The position numbers and the translations under genes were made by a program. A stretch of 64,000 bases of DNA from Rickettsia rickettsii. Its GTDB lineage: Bacteria; Pseudomonadota; Alphaproteobacteria; Rickettsiales; Rickettsiaceae. Positions within the stretch are counted from its first letter, which is position 1, and each line of letters opens with the position of its first letter. The notes below the pieces were generated by a model that saw nothing but the letters and a program-made list of their open reading frames with translations, did not search any database and was not told where the DNA came from. The stretch lies in contig NZ_CP018914.1 of assembly GCF_001951015.1 (NCBI RefSeq), positions 434,001-498,000 on the forward strand, written 5' to 3'. This document shows positions 8,405 to 17,661 of the stretch, piece by piece.

Positions 8405-9985
8405 GATACATTACAAAATAACACCTTTGTCTAATACGTCTGTTTCAGCTATCAAAGTTGAGACGGAAATAATCGGCAATATGAGTGGTGAGGTTGTTTT
8501 AGATTTACCCTATGTATGGGCAAATGCCTACATATTACAAGCAAATCAAAAATGTTAAGCTAGAATATCCTATTGGAAAATTACAGTTTAGAAATCAAGA
8601 CTCGAATAAAGCTATTTTAAATACGGGAAAAATCAAGATTATTTGTTTAAGCTACGCAATATATCAAAAAACCGGTAATCCTTGTGATATCCACGAAGCA
8701 ATAATTAGACAAAATTTAATTTATTCACCGGGTTATGGGCTTTTTGCTACTCCCGGTGATCTAAATGGAAATGATATAGTAGCGTTTAACATTGAATGGA
8801 ATAATATTCCTGATAGTTGGGAAATAATATCAGATTATAGTCTTGGTAAAAGCGTGAAATTTAAAGCTATGCCGATTGAATTATATAGTGCAGTTTATGC
8901 AGCGCGTGATTTACGTGTTTACAAAATTGTCGATCAAAAAAATCCTGTATATCTTTCGTTACATGGTCAATTTGATTTTAAAGATTAAGAAATAGCTGCT
9001 TATATAAATAAAATTATCAAGGGACAAAGAACATTTTTCCATGATAATGATTTTGCCTTATTATCTACTAAGCTTAATCGAGGGGAATCAACCTAGACAT
9101 ATAGCCAGAACGGGCTTAACTCATAGTTTTACTGCATTTATTCCTCAAGGTTTGGGCAAACAGGATTATATAAACGTGACTTGCTCATGAACATCTACAT
9201 AATTGGACAGGAAAGAAAATACGTAATAACTTAGAACGATTAAATTATTGGTGGAGTGAAGGATTTACCGATTATTATAGTAGGGTTTTAGCCTTACGTT
9301 CTAGTGTTATAATAACGCTTGAGGAATTTGTAGAAGAATTTAATAAATTCTTTGAGAATTATTATTTATCACCTGTTATAAATGAACCTAATAATGTAAT
9401 CGCAACAGATTATTGGCAAGATTATGCAGTAAGATTGCCATATTATAGTGGATTTGTTTTGGCACTTTATTTGGACAATTTCATTAAAGAGAATAATAAG
9501 AGTAAATCGCTGGATAATGTTATGCTTGATTTATTTAAAACCTCAAAAGAACAAGAATGTTCAAGCGATTATTTTAAAACAATAGTTAAAATTATGTTCT
9601 AAAGGGCATAGATAAAGAGATAAACGAATATATAGAACAAGGTAAAACTATAGATTTAGCTAATGTTGCTAAAGTGCTGTCGATCGAGAAAATAACAATG
9701 TGGGCATATGATCGTGGTTTTGATAGAGATGCTTTAATAAATAATTATACAATAAAAGATATTGACGAAAATAGTAACGCTTATAAATCTGGACTTAGAA
9801 ACAGGGACATAGTTATAAAATATGATTTTCCTAAATGGGGTTCTCCTGATCAGAGAGTTACAAGCAACACAATTAAAGGCGAGTTTCAATTTAGACCTGA
9901 AAGTGCTAATAAAAAAGATATATACATTGACACAACAACATTTAAGTTCTCATTGCGTCACGATTTAATTTTAAGGGGAAAAATC
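8405..9985 (+). pseudogene. M61-family glycyl aminopeptidase-like metalloprotease, frameshifted
   Basis: Pieces in successive frames give an N-terminal beta domain (ETEIIGNMSGEVVLDLPYVW, then YKQIKNVKLEYPIGKLQF), and a middle region starting near 8560. The metalloprotease core around 9185-9290 reads HEHLHNWTGKKIRNN and then WWSEGFTDYYS, which is the HExxH plus GFTxYY arrangement of M61 peptidases. A C-terminal PDZ-like part (about 9674-9950: IDENSNAYKSGLRNRDIV) follows. Frame changes lie near 8525, 8990, 9180, 9600 and 9670. The zinc motif survives but no continuous product is possible. Confidence 0.8.
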
Positions 9986-10368
9986 ATGACAAAAAACTAT
10001 ACGGGGCCACAAATAAATAGCGGAAACGTCAATTACAATAATAATGATTGTAAAAACTTCACAAAAAACATCTAGTTACTTTGACAGTGCTACAATTCAT
10101 TTTCAAAATGCTACCAAAGCTGTGACAGATTTCACAATGTTATGCTACCTTAGCAACGGAACATGCTATTAATGTGATAGAAAACGGTGCAAAAACTGTA
10201 TGTTCCGTTCAGGGTTGTGTTTCTGATGTGAACAACTCTAATTATTCTGTTGTATCTACATTTGCTCAAGCAACTGTAGCAAGCCTTGCAACTTTTGCTT
10301 ATTACAATCCTCCGGTTCTTATCGGTGCTTTTACATTAGGAGCAATTTTAATTTCGCCGTCCGAATAA
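9986..10368 (+). pseudogene. Small hypothetical protein, frameshifted, with its own ribosome-binding site
   Basis: An ATG at 9986 follows a good AAGGGGAA ribosome-binding site. Three frames joined at about 10050 and 10140 give a roughly 125-residue product. It starts MTKNYTGPQINSGNVNYNNN, continues through SSYFDSATIHFQNATKAV and HAINVIENGAKTVCSVQGC, and ends in a hydrophobic stretch (VASLATFAYYNPPVLIGAF) before LISPSE. I do not recognise the family. The hydrophobic C-terminus suggests a membrane-inserting segment. Two one-base shifts make it a recent pseudogene, unless the frames are sequencing errors. Confidence 0.5.
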
Positions 10369-10435
10369 AAACTTGTTTTTATATGTGTATTTTATCAAAT
10401 ATACAATTTTTGTACCAATAAGATTATTTTTACTG

Positions 10436-10463
10436 GATCCCCGCTTTCGCGGGAATGACCTCG
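10436..10463. repeat. half copy of the 'CCCGCGAAAGCGGG' repeat
   Basis: Reads TGGATCCCCGCTTTCGCGGG followed by AATGAC. It lies directly after the gltX stop (minus strand), where its stem could also act as a 3' end hairpin. Confidence 0.65.
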
Positions 10464-10467
10464 AGAG

Positions 10468-11811
10468 TCACGCACTAGTTAAACGCTTTATTATCTCTTC
10501 TCTATCAATCAAAGGTAAAACGCTTGCGATTTCTGGTCCTGATTCTCTGGCGGTTAAAGCAAGGCGAAGAGGTAAAAATAACTCCTTACCTTTCCTGCCT
10601 GTTATATTTGTTATTTCTTTAGTCCAAATGCTCCAGCTATCTTTAGTGATTTCACCTTTCGGTAATAATTCTGCTGCTTGCTTTAAATATTCCTTATCTA
10701 AATTTAGATTTTCTACATTCGGAGTTTGATGGCAAATTTCCCACCAATCTTTTACATCACGTAATTTTTGCAAGTTAGGGCTTACCGATAACCAAAAATT
10801 TTCATCAATATACTCGGCATCTATTTCTTTAAGGCGTTCTTTTACTGTATCAAAATCTAAACTTATAAGTAATTTATGATTTAATCTTTCTAAATCTTCC
10901 GGCTGATAGATAGTTGGACTTTTAGAGAAACTACTTATCTCAAATTGATTTGCTAGCTTCTCCATTGATTTATAAGGTAAGATTTGTGCTGATGAACCAA
11001 GTAAACTAAAAAAGCTAGCGATTGCCATAGCTTCGATTCCGATTTCTTTTCTAAGAGTTGCGATCTCAAACCCTCCAACTCTTTTAGAAATTTTCTCATC
11101 TTTATTGATTATTAAACTTAAATGCCCAAAAGTCGGAGGAGTAGTATTTAAAGCCTCAAACATTTGCATTTGAATGGCGGTATTGCTAACGTGATCTTCA
11201 CCCCTAATAATATGAGTAATATCATAATCAATATCATCAATAACTGAGCATAACATATAGGTCATACTACCGTCTGCTCTTATCACTATTGGGTCGCTTA
11301 AAGCCTTGCCGTCATATTTAACTTCGCCTTTGATCATATCATGCCAGCTAATCGGTTCATGATTTACCAAAAATCTATAATGCGGTTTTCTTCCTTGTTC
11401 TATATATTTCTTTGCTTGCTCTTCAGTGAGATTTAAGCTAGCTCGATCATAAATCGGTGGTAAACCTTTAGATAATTGAAATTTACGCTTTAATTCTAGC
11501 TCTTCAGGAGTCTCATAGCAGGCATATAATCTTTTTTTGTCTAGTAATAGATTTTTGATTGCATCATATCTACTTAAACGACTTAATTGATTAAATGTCT
11601 GATCCCAATTAATATTTAAAAATTTTAGATCTTCCTCGATAGCGTCTTTATATTCCTGTTTACTACGCTCTAAATCCGTATCGTCAAATCTTAAAATAAA
11701 CTGTCCGTTATGCTTCTTTGCATATAGCCAGTTAAGCAATGCTGCCCTGATATTCCCGACATGTAACATACCGGTCGGTGACGGAGCAAATCGTGTTATA
11801 ACTTTTGTCAT
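10468..11811 (-). CDS. gltX: Glutamyl-tRNA synthetase (one of two Rickettsia-type GltX)
   Basis: Class I aminoacyl-tRNA synthetase charging tRNA-Glu, and probably also tRNA-Gln for later transamidation, since rickettsiae use the GatCAB route. The nucleotide-binding HIGH-type motif is [12 protein letters not shown] (residues 10-20) and the KMSKS-type motif is EKISKRVGG (about 239-247). GLPPIYDRA and the [21 protein letters not shown] catalytic segments are present, followed by the helical anticodon-binding domain. No zinc-binding cysteine knot is visible. At 447 residues it is slightly shorter than typical. Rickettsia genomes usually carry two gltX copies; which one this is was not decided. 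Confidence 0.95.
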
Positions 11812-11834
11812 AAATAAGTAATTTTATTAATTGT

Positions 11835-11912
11835 CATCCTGTGGCTTGACCACGGGATCTTGTATCACAGCCTGTATCCTGAGACCCCGTGATCAAGTCA
11901 CGGGATGACACT
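11835..11912. repeat. dispersed palindromic repeat, 'CCCGTGGCTTGACCACGGG' family
   Basis: GTCATCCTGTGGCTTGACCA ... TGATCAAGTCACGGGATGAC, a near-palindrome of about 78 bp between topA and gltX. Same family as 33540-33655, 40205-40330, 57070-57170 and 61205-61310. Confidence 0.75.
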
Positions 11913-11919
11913 AAACCAT

Positions 11920-14250
11920 TTACGCCTGTTTCTTCTCTAATTTCGCTTTATTCTCTTCAATTAGCTTCATCGCATCATCTAAGCTTAAATTTAGAAAATC
12001 ATATTTTTTTTGTACCGAAATAAATTTACCCATATATTTTATGTAAGGACCGAATTTACCGTATCCTATAATAATTTCCTCGTCGCTATCTTTATGAATA
12101 CCTATTTTTAGCGGTAAGCTTAGAAGCTTTAATGCTATATCAAGTGTAATATCATTTTGGTTCAAGCTAGCAGGCACTGGGCTACGTTTCGGCTTTACTT
12201 TGCCTTCTTGTTTGCCAAGTTGAATATAAGGTCCGTAAGGTCCTTTTTTCAGATATATTTCTACTCCGTCTTTATCCGTACCTAAAACTTTATTCTCATT
12301 AGGCATAGCGGCAGGCTCGCCTTCATTCTCGTTGTTATCGTTACCGCTAACAATAGATTTTCTAAAAGTACATTCAGGGTAATTACTACATGCTAAAAAC
12401 GCTCCGAACTTACCAAGCTTTAAGCTAAGCTTGCCCGTGTGACATGAAGGACAAATTTTAGATTCTTTATTCTCACCGAACAGGTGATAATCAAGGGCTT
12501 TTTGTACATAGCTAATAATCTCGGTTATTTTCTGCTCGTTTACTGATTCAATATTATGGTTAAAACCGCTCCAAAAATTGTTTAAAGCGGCTTTCCATTC
12601 AAGTTTGCCGGCTGCTATTGCGTCTAATTCGTTTTCAAGTCCTGCAGTAAAATCATATTCAACGTATTTTTTGAAGAAACCGACTAAAAATACCGTTACC
12701 AAACGTCCAAGCTCTTCAGGTATAAATCGTTTTTTCTCAAGAGCAACATATTTTCGATCTTGTAAAACCGATAAAATACTAGCATAGGTCGAAGGACGAC
12801 CGATGCCAAGCTCTTCAAGTTTTTTCACTAAACTTGCTTCTGAATATCTTGGAGGCGGTTCGGTAAAATGTTGATTTGGAATAACTGCTTTAGTTTTCAG
12901 CGGCTCTTGTTCTTTTAAAGGCGGCAGCATTTTATTTTCTTCTTCAGCTTCATCGTCCATACTTTCACGATAAACCTTATAAAATCCGTCAAAGGCTATA
13001 GTCGATCCGTTTGCTTTTGCTAAATATTCTTTATTTTCCGAAGCTAAATTTGCAACTACCAAATCCATTATAACATTTTCCATTTGGCAGGCTATAGTTC
13101 TTTTCCAAATCAACTCATAAAGCTTATAATAATCCTTGTCTAGCTTTTCTTTTAAGCTATCAGGAGTATAAGTAATATTTGTGGGTCTTATTGCTTCATG
13201 AGCTTCTTGAGCATTTTTTACTTTTGATTTATAAATTCTAGGGCTAGTCGGTAAATATTTATCGCCGTAACTTTTATCGATTAACTTACGTATATCTGCT
13301 ATTGCATCATTTGATAATGTAACGCCGTCGGTTCTCATATAAGTAATAAGCCCTATAGTTTCCTTACCTATATCAACACCCTCATAAAGTTTTTGTGCTA
13401 TTTGCATAGTCTTTTTAGCACTAAAACCTAATTTTCTTGCTGCTTCTTGTTGTAGTGATGAAGTAATAAAAGGAGGTTGTGGTTGACGTTTTTGTTGTTT
13501 TTTTTCTATCTTATCAACATGAAATTTTTGAGATTTTAATTTTTTGGTTAAATCTTTGGCGTTTTTTTCGTTAATAATTGAGAATTTTTCTAACTTCTGA
13601 TCGTTTACTTGAGTCAATTTAGCAGTAAATAGTTCGTTATTACTATTTTGCATTTTAAGGCTAATATCCCAATATTCTTCTGACTTAAAACGCTCTATTT
13701 CATCTTCTCGCTCACATATTAATCGCAGAGCCACAGACTGCACACGTCCTGCCGATTTACATCCCGGTAACTTACGCCATAAAAGAGGTGAAAGGGTAAA
13801 GCCGACTAAATAGTCTAAAGCTCTTCTTGCTTGTTGGGCATTTACTAAGTTAGTATCAAGTTTCCTAGGGTTTTCAACGGCATGAATAATTGCTTTTTTA
13901 GTGATTTCGTTAAATGCTACCCTTTTGAAAAAATCATCGGATTTAACTTGATTTTTTTCTTTTATTACCTCTGCAACATGCCATGAGATAGATTCACCCT
14001 CACGATCAGGATCGGTTGCAAGATATACTGCATCAGCTTTTGTAGCATCTTTAACTATGGCATCTACATATTTACCGGCTTTATCGGAAATATCATATTT
14101 CATTGCAAAATTTTCATCAGGTAATACCGAGCCTTTTTTAGAAGGTAAATCTCTAATATGACCGAATGATGCAATGACCTTAAACTCATCACCTAAATAT
14201 TTATTTATCGTTTTTGCCTTTGCCGGCGATTCTACTATTACTAATTTCAT
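11920..14250 (-). CDS. topA: DNA topoisomerase I TopA
   Basis: Type IA topoisomerase that relaxes negative supercoils. A Toprim domain opens the protein (KLVIVESPAKAKTINKYLG) and holds LATDPDREGESISWH with the metal-binding DxD-type acidic cluster. The catalytic tyrosine sits in LITYMRTDGVTLS near residue 304. GRPSTYASILSVLQDRKYV follows. The C-terminal part has one four-cysteine zinc finger (CPSCHTGKLSLKLGKFGAF ... CSNYPEC, about 597-624) and Topo_C repeats with KKGPYGPYIQLG and IGYGKFGPYIKYMGKFI. At 776 residues it is normal for alphaproteobacteria. The start lies one base after the stop of the dprA remnant, so topA probably belonged to a dprA-topA operon. Confidence 0.97.
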   Translation of the reverse strand: MKLVIVESPAKAKTINKYLGDEFKVIASFGHIRDLPSKKGSVLPDENFAMKYDISDKAGKYVDAIVKDATKADAVYLATDPDREGESISWHVAEVIKEKNQVKSDDFFKRVAFNEITKKAIIHAVENPRKLDTNLVNAQQARRALDYLVGFTLSPLLWRKLPGCKSAGRVQSVALRLICEREDEIERFKSEEYWDISLKMQNSNNELFTAKLTQVNDQKLEKFSIINEKNAKDLTKKLKSQKFHVDKIEKKQQKRQPQPPFITSSLQQEAARKLGFSAKKTMQIAQKLYEGVDIGKETIGLITYMRTDGVTLSNDAIADIRKLIDKSYGDKYLPTSPRIYKSKVKNAQEAHEAIRPTNITYTPDSLKEKLDKDYYKLYELIWKRTIACQMENVIMDLVVANLASENKEYLAKANGSTIAFDGFYKVYRESMDDEAEEENKMLPPLKEQEPLKTKAVIPNQHFTEPPPRYSEASLVKKLEELGIGRPSTYASILSVLQDRKYVALEKKRFIPEELGRLVTVFLVGFFKKYVEYDFTAGLENELDAIAAGKLEWKAALNNFWSGFNHNIESVNEQKITEIISYVQKALDYHLFGENKESKICPSCHTGKLSLKLGKFGAFLACSNYPECTFRKSIVSGNDNNENEGEPAAMPNENKVLGTDKDGVEIYLKKGPYGPYIQLGKQEGKVKPKRSPVPASLNQNDITLDIALKLLSLPLKIGIHKDSDEEIIIGYGKFGPYIKYMGKFISVQKKYDFLNLSLDDAMKLIEENKAKLEKKQA

Positions 14251-15390
14251 CTACTTATTATAAACTAATGATATTTTATTACCGGCGTGACGCATTACTG
14301 TCCCGGCGAGTTCTAATTCTAATATTACCGTATATATGATAGGAAGCGGTAATTCTATTGCTTTTTGTAAATATTCCAAGTCTATTATGGGTACTGCCGA
14401 TAATAATTCCAATATAGCAAGCAGTACGCTCCTTTTGTGACGGTTCTTTAATATATCTCGTATTTACTGTTCCTAGCTCAACAAAATCCTTAAATAATCC
14501 ATCATCTTTTTTCATAAATTCTTCATATTGCGGTAAATTAGCTACAATATCGTCTACTGATTCCACTAAATATGCTCCCTCTCTAATCAATTTATTTGTA
14601 CCTTGACATTTTGGATCTAAAGGAAAGCCGGGAACAGCAAATATTGCCCTATTGTGTTCAAGTGCAAATTTTGCAGTTATTAATGAACCGGATTTTAAGC
14701 TTGCTTCTACTACCACTACTCCTAAGGCTAGTCCCGATATTATCCTGTTACGCTGTGGAAAATGTTTTCCAAGCGGGGTAAAGCTGATAGGTAACTCATA
14801 ATATTAAACCTTCTTCTGCTAAATTTTCAAATAGTTGTTTATTTTCCGGTGGATATATATGATCAATACTGCCTGCAATAACTCCGATAGTTTGAGAAAT
14901 TGCAGCTTGATGTACGCTGCTATCTATTCCTCGTGCTAACCCTGAAACGGTCATATAACCTTCTTTTACTAAATCATTTGCAATTTTATGCGCAAAGCTT
15001 CTTCCGTTTGCAGCAGCGTTTTTGTACCTACTATTGCAACGCATTTATATAGTATGATTTAATAACTCTATATTATTATAGCTTAATATTAGCAGTGGAT
15101 CATAAATTTCAAGATCATAAATTTCAAGTAATAATTTTGATATTCCGGAGATTTATATGTGATGATCTTAGCATTGTCTTTTTCGCTAAGCTCTAACTCG
15201 TTTTCAGCATTGCTTTTACTGAAAAATTTAATTGGTTTTGACTTTCCGCCTCGCAATGAAAAATCCGGAACGTTATCTATGGCATTTGTTACATCACCAA
15301 ATCATTTAATTAAACTAAAGAAAGTTTTAGGACCGATATTTCACTCCTAATAAGACGTAAAATATTAATTGTTTCAATCAATATTATAAG
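14251..15390 (-). pseudogene. dprA: DNA-processing protein DprA/Smf, broken
   Basis: Reading the minus strand across frames gives the DprA order. An N-terminal piece IGPKTFFSLIKxFGDVTNA lies near 15345-15280, followed by a RGGKSKPIKFFSKSNAENEL segment. The Rossmann core follows (SGLARGIDSSVHQAAI, then GSIDHIYPPENKQLFE). Next come VVEASLKSGSLITAKFALEH and FAVPGFPLDPKCQGTNKLIREGA, and finally a winged-helix tail ending ...LELAGTVMRHAGNKIS.. with a stop at 14251-14253. Frameshifts lie near 15345, 15050, 14795 and 14420, and the stretch joining the two core halves is disrupted. DprA loads RecA on incoming single-stranded DNA during transformation. Confidence 0.88.
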
Positions 15391-15460
15391 ATATTTTAGG
15401 AGCAGAAAATAATTCTTTTAACATTATTTAGGGTGATTGGATATTGCGTTAGTGCTGTAT

Positions 15461-15596
15461 GTCATTCCTGCCTAGGCGGGAATCCAGTCAAGCATACAAA
15501 ATTTGTGTTTTTATATGTTTATTTTGTTAAATATGTAATTGTTTATCAATGTTAAGGTTATTTTTTGCTGGATTCCCGCTTGCGCGGGATATGACA
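15461..15596. repeat. paired inverted copies of the 'CCCGCGAAAGCGGG' repeat
   Basis: GTCATTCCTGCCTAGGCGGG at the left and CTGGATTCCCGCTTGCGCGG near the right face each other across an AT-rich spacer, making a foldable element of about 136 bp. ATGCAACAACAC follows, which is the outer arm seen around other composite copies. It lies between the dprA remnant and the peroxiredoxin gene. Confidence 0.7.
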
Positions 15597-15668
15597 TCGA
15601 ACCATGCAACAACACTAGACAAGCCACGGTAGGATAGTTTTCCACTTTAATAACACAGTAGTAATATA

Positions 15669-16277
15669 TTACAGCTTCTCTGCATGTGAGCTTAAATAAT
15701 GTGCTATACCTTCATGTGATGGGGTAATTGCTTCCTCACCTTTATGCCAGCCGGCAGGACAAACTTCGCCGTGCTTTTGATGATGAGTTAAAGCATCGAT
15801 TACTTTTAATGTATAATTAATATCACGACCGATAGGTAAGTCGTTAACTAGCATGTGACGTACTATGAAATCCTTATCGATTAAAAAAGTTCCACGCAAA
15901 GCAACACCGTCTTCATTAAGTACATTATATTTTGAAGAAATATCCTTTTTTATATCGGAAACCATTGGGAATTGTACTTGTCCAAGCCCGCCTTTATTAT
16001 GCGGAGTATTTTTCCAAGCTAAATGGCTAAAATGCGAATCAACACTAACAGCTACTACTTTAGTACGTCTTTCGGTAAATTCACCAAGCTTATTGTGAAA
16101 TGCTATAATTTCCGATGGACAAACAAAAGTAAAATCTAGGGGATAAAAAAATAACACTATATTATCCCCTGCAGCATAATTGCTAAGTTTAAACTTATCG
16201 TCTATATTATTATTAGGCATAATAGCTTTAGCTGTAAAATCCGGAGCAGTTTTGCCGACAAATACTGACATATTCAT
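15669..16277 (-). CDS. Typical 2-Cys peroxiredoxin (AhpC/TSA family)
   Basis: Thiol peroxidase reducing H2O2 and organic peroxides in the cytoplasm. The peroxidatic cysteine sits in FYPLDFTFVCPSEI (Cys about 52) and the resolving cysteine in GEVCPAGW (about 172); both are needed for the intersubunit disulfide. GTFLIDKDFIVRH is also typical. The 202-residue length is normal. The start at 16277 gives MNMSVF; a second ATG two codons later (MSVFVGKTAPDF) could be the true start. The gene is single, with repeats downstream, and is likely a main oxidative-stress enzyme for life in host cytosol. Confidence 0.93.
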   Translation of the reverse strand: MNMSVFVGKTAPDFTAKAIMPNNNIDDKFKLSNYAAGDNIVLFFYPLDFTFVCPSEIIAFHNKLGEFTERRTKVVAVSVDSHFSHLAWKNTPHNKGGLGQVQFPMVSDIKKDISSKYNVLNEDGVALRGTFLIDKDFIVRHMLVNDLPIGRDINYTLKVIDALTHHQKHGEVCPAGWHKGEEAITPSHEGIAHYLSSHAEKL

Positions 16278-16352
16278 AACCTTTTATTAATTAATAATCT
16301 GATATGATATATAAAACTAATTATTATTACAATAATAAATCGTTATAAATTG

Positions 16353-17291
16353 CTACTTATCTATTTTCGTTCCCGAAGAAGAAGCTTTTAATTGGTTAAA
16401 TATAGTTAATGCTTCGGTTATAAAACTACTCGGTTCTGAAAGATTTGCGGGTAAAATTACGGTGTTGGTATCTTTAGCCAAATTACTGAACGCACTAATA
16501 TATTGCTCGGCTATTTTAAGAGCTACTGCATCACTTCCTCCCGTTTTTTGTATGGCAGTTGCGACAATCTCAATACTATTTGCCGTAGCGGTAGCGACTA
16601 AGCCTATTGCTTCAGCTTCACCTTTTGCCCTGTTAACTTGATCTGTATACGAAGCTTCTGAATTCAGTACGATTTGTGCTTTTTCACCTTCTGCATGGTT
16701 AATTTTTGCTTGTCTATTACCTTCCGACTCTAGAATTTGAGCTCTTTTTTGACGCTCTGCCGCTACCTGCAATTCCATAGCTTTAAGTATAGTTTGCGGA
16801 GGTTGAATATCTTTAATTTCATAACGCATACATTGTATGCCCCAATTTATAGCAGCCTGATTAATAGCTGCTACAATTGCTACGTTTAAAGTTTCGCGCT
16901 CTTCAAAAGTTCTATCTAAAGGGAGTTTACCGATTTCCGAACGCATAGTAGTTTGAGCAAGCTGTGTTATGGCATAGTAAGGATTATTAACACCATAAGA
17001 TGCTGCCATTGGATCAATGATCTTAACATATAAAACACCGTCTATAGATAATGTTACGTTATCGTTTGAAATAGCTGTTTGAGCGGTAACGTCTATTGCT
17101 TCTTCTTTTAAAGTATGTTTGTATGCTACTCTCTGAATAACAGGGATGAGTAAATTTAAGCCAGGCTGCAGTACCTTATCGAATTTTCCCAGTTTTTCTA
17201 CTACCCATGCTTGTTGTTGCGGTACAACTTTAACCATTTGTATTATAACTAAAATCGCTATAATACTGAAAATTAATAATGCATATTCCAT
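16353..17291 (-). CDS. SPFH/band-7 (stomatin-like, QmcA family) membrane protein
   Basis: A single N-terminal membrane segment (LLIFSIIAILVIIQMVKVVP) is followed by the band-7 domain (QQQAWVVEKLGKFDKVLQPGLNLLIP, about 25-50, continuing through YVKIIDPMAASYGV and TLNVAIVAAINQAA). A long helical region with ELQVAAERQKRAQILESEG then leads to a C-terminal tail. The 312 residues fit QmcA/paraslipin proteins, which form large ring assemblies and interact with the FtsH protease in other bacteria. No NfeD partner is adjacent. Exact role here is inferred only. Confidence 0.9.
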   Translation of the reverse strand: MEYALLIFSIIAILVIIQMVKVVPQQQAWVVEKLGKFDKVLQPGLNLLIPVIQRVAYKHTLKEEAIDVTAQTAISNDNVTLSIDGVLYVKIIDPMAASYGVNNPYYAITQLAQTTMRSEIGKLPLDRTFEERETLNVAIVAAINQAAINWGIQCMRYEIKDIQPPQTILKAMELQVAAERQKRAQILESEGNRQAKINHAEGEKAQIVLNSEASYTDQVNRAKGEAEAIGLVATATANSIEIVATAIQKTGGSDAVALKIAEQYISAFSNLAKDTNTVILPANLSEPSSFITEALTIFNQLKASSSGTKIDK

Positions 17292-17364
17292 AATTCAATA
17301 CCTTTTTTTCTTTCCACTCTATATTATTTTTAATTATAAAAAAAGGATTTAAGTTAAACGGTAC

Positions 17365-17595
17365 TTAATTATATATTTTTTTATCATTAAAATGGGTTTT
17401 AATTACTTTGAGTAAAGAAAGAATGCTTGAATATTCTTCAAGTTGTTCATTTACATTTTTTATCTCATTTAAAGCGCTATTAAAATCTTTCTGCAATAAA
17501 TACGTTTCAGCAGCTTTATTTTGTTCTAGTGTTTTAAGTAAAATACTGTGTAAAAATCTATAATAATAGTCGTCTAGTTTAGGTATATCAGACAT
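17365..17595 (-). CDS. Small hypothetical helical protein
   Basis: I do not recognise this 76-residue protein. It is hydrophilic and helical throughout (DDYYYRFLHSILLKTLEQNK, then a charged NEIKNVNEQLEEYSSILSLL region that could form a coiled coil), with no signal or membrane segment. It sits alone between the SPFH gene and the phosphoethanolamine-transferase-like gene, all on the minus strand. Composition looks coding, but there is no motif to confirm it. Confidence 0.5.
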   Translation of the reverse strand: MSDIPKLDDYYYRFLHSILLKTLEQNKAAETYLLQKDFNSALNEIKNVNEQLEEYSSILSLLKVIKTHFNDKKIYN

Positions 17596-17661
17596 AATAA
17601 TAAATCATATAATTATTGAGTTCTTAATTTATATATAAATTTTTTAATAATTCAATAATTT

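Noticed and set aside
10373..10729. 118-residue plus-strand frame over the gltX 3' end
   Set aside because: It reads the gltX coding region antisense plus a palindromic repeat (DPRFRGNDLE). gltX is a clear, intact gene on the other strand.
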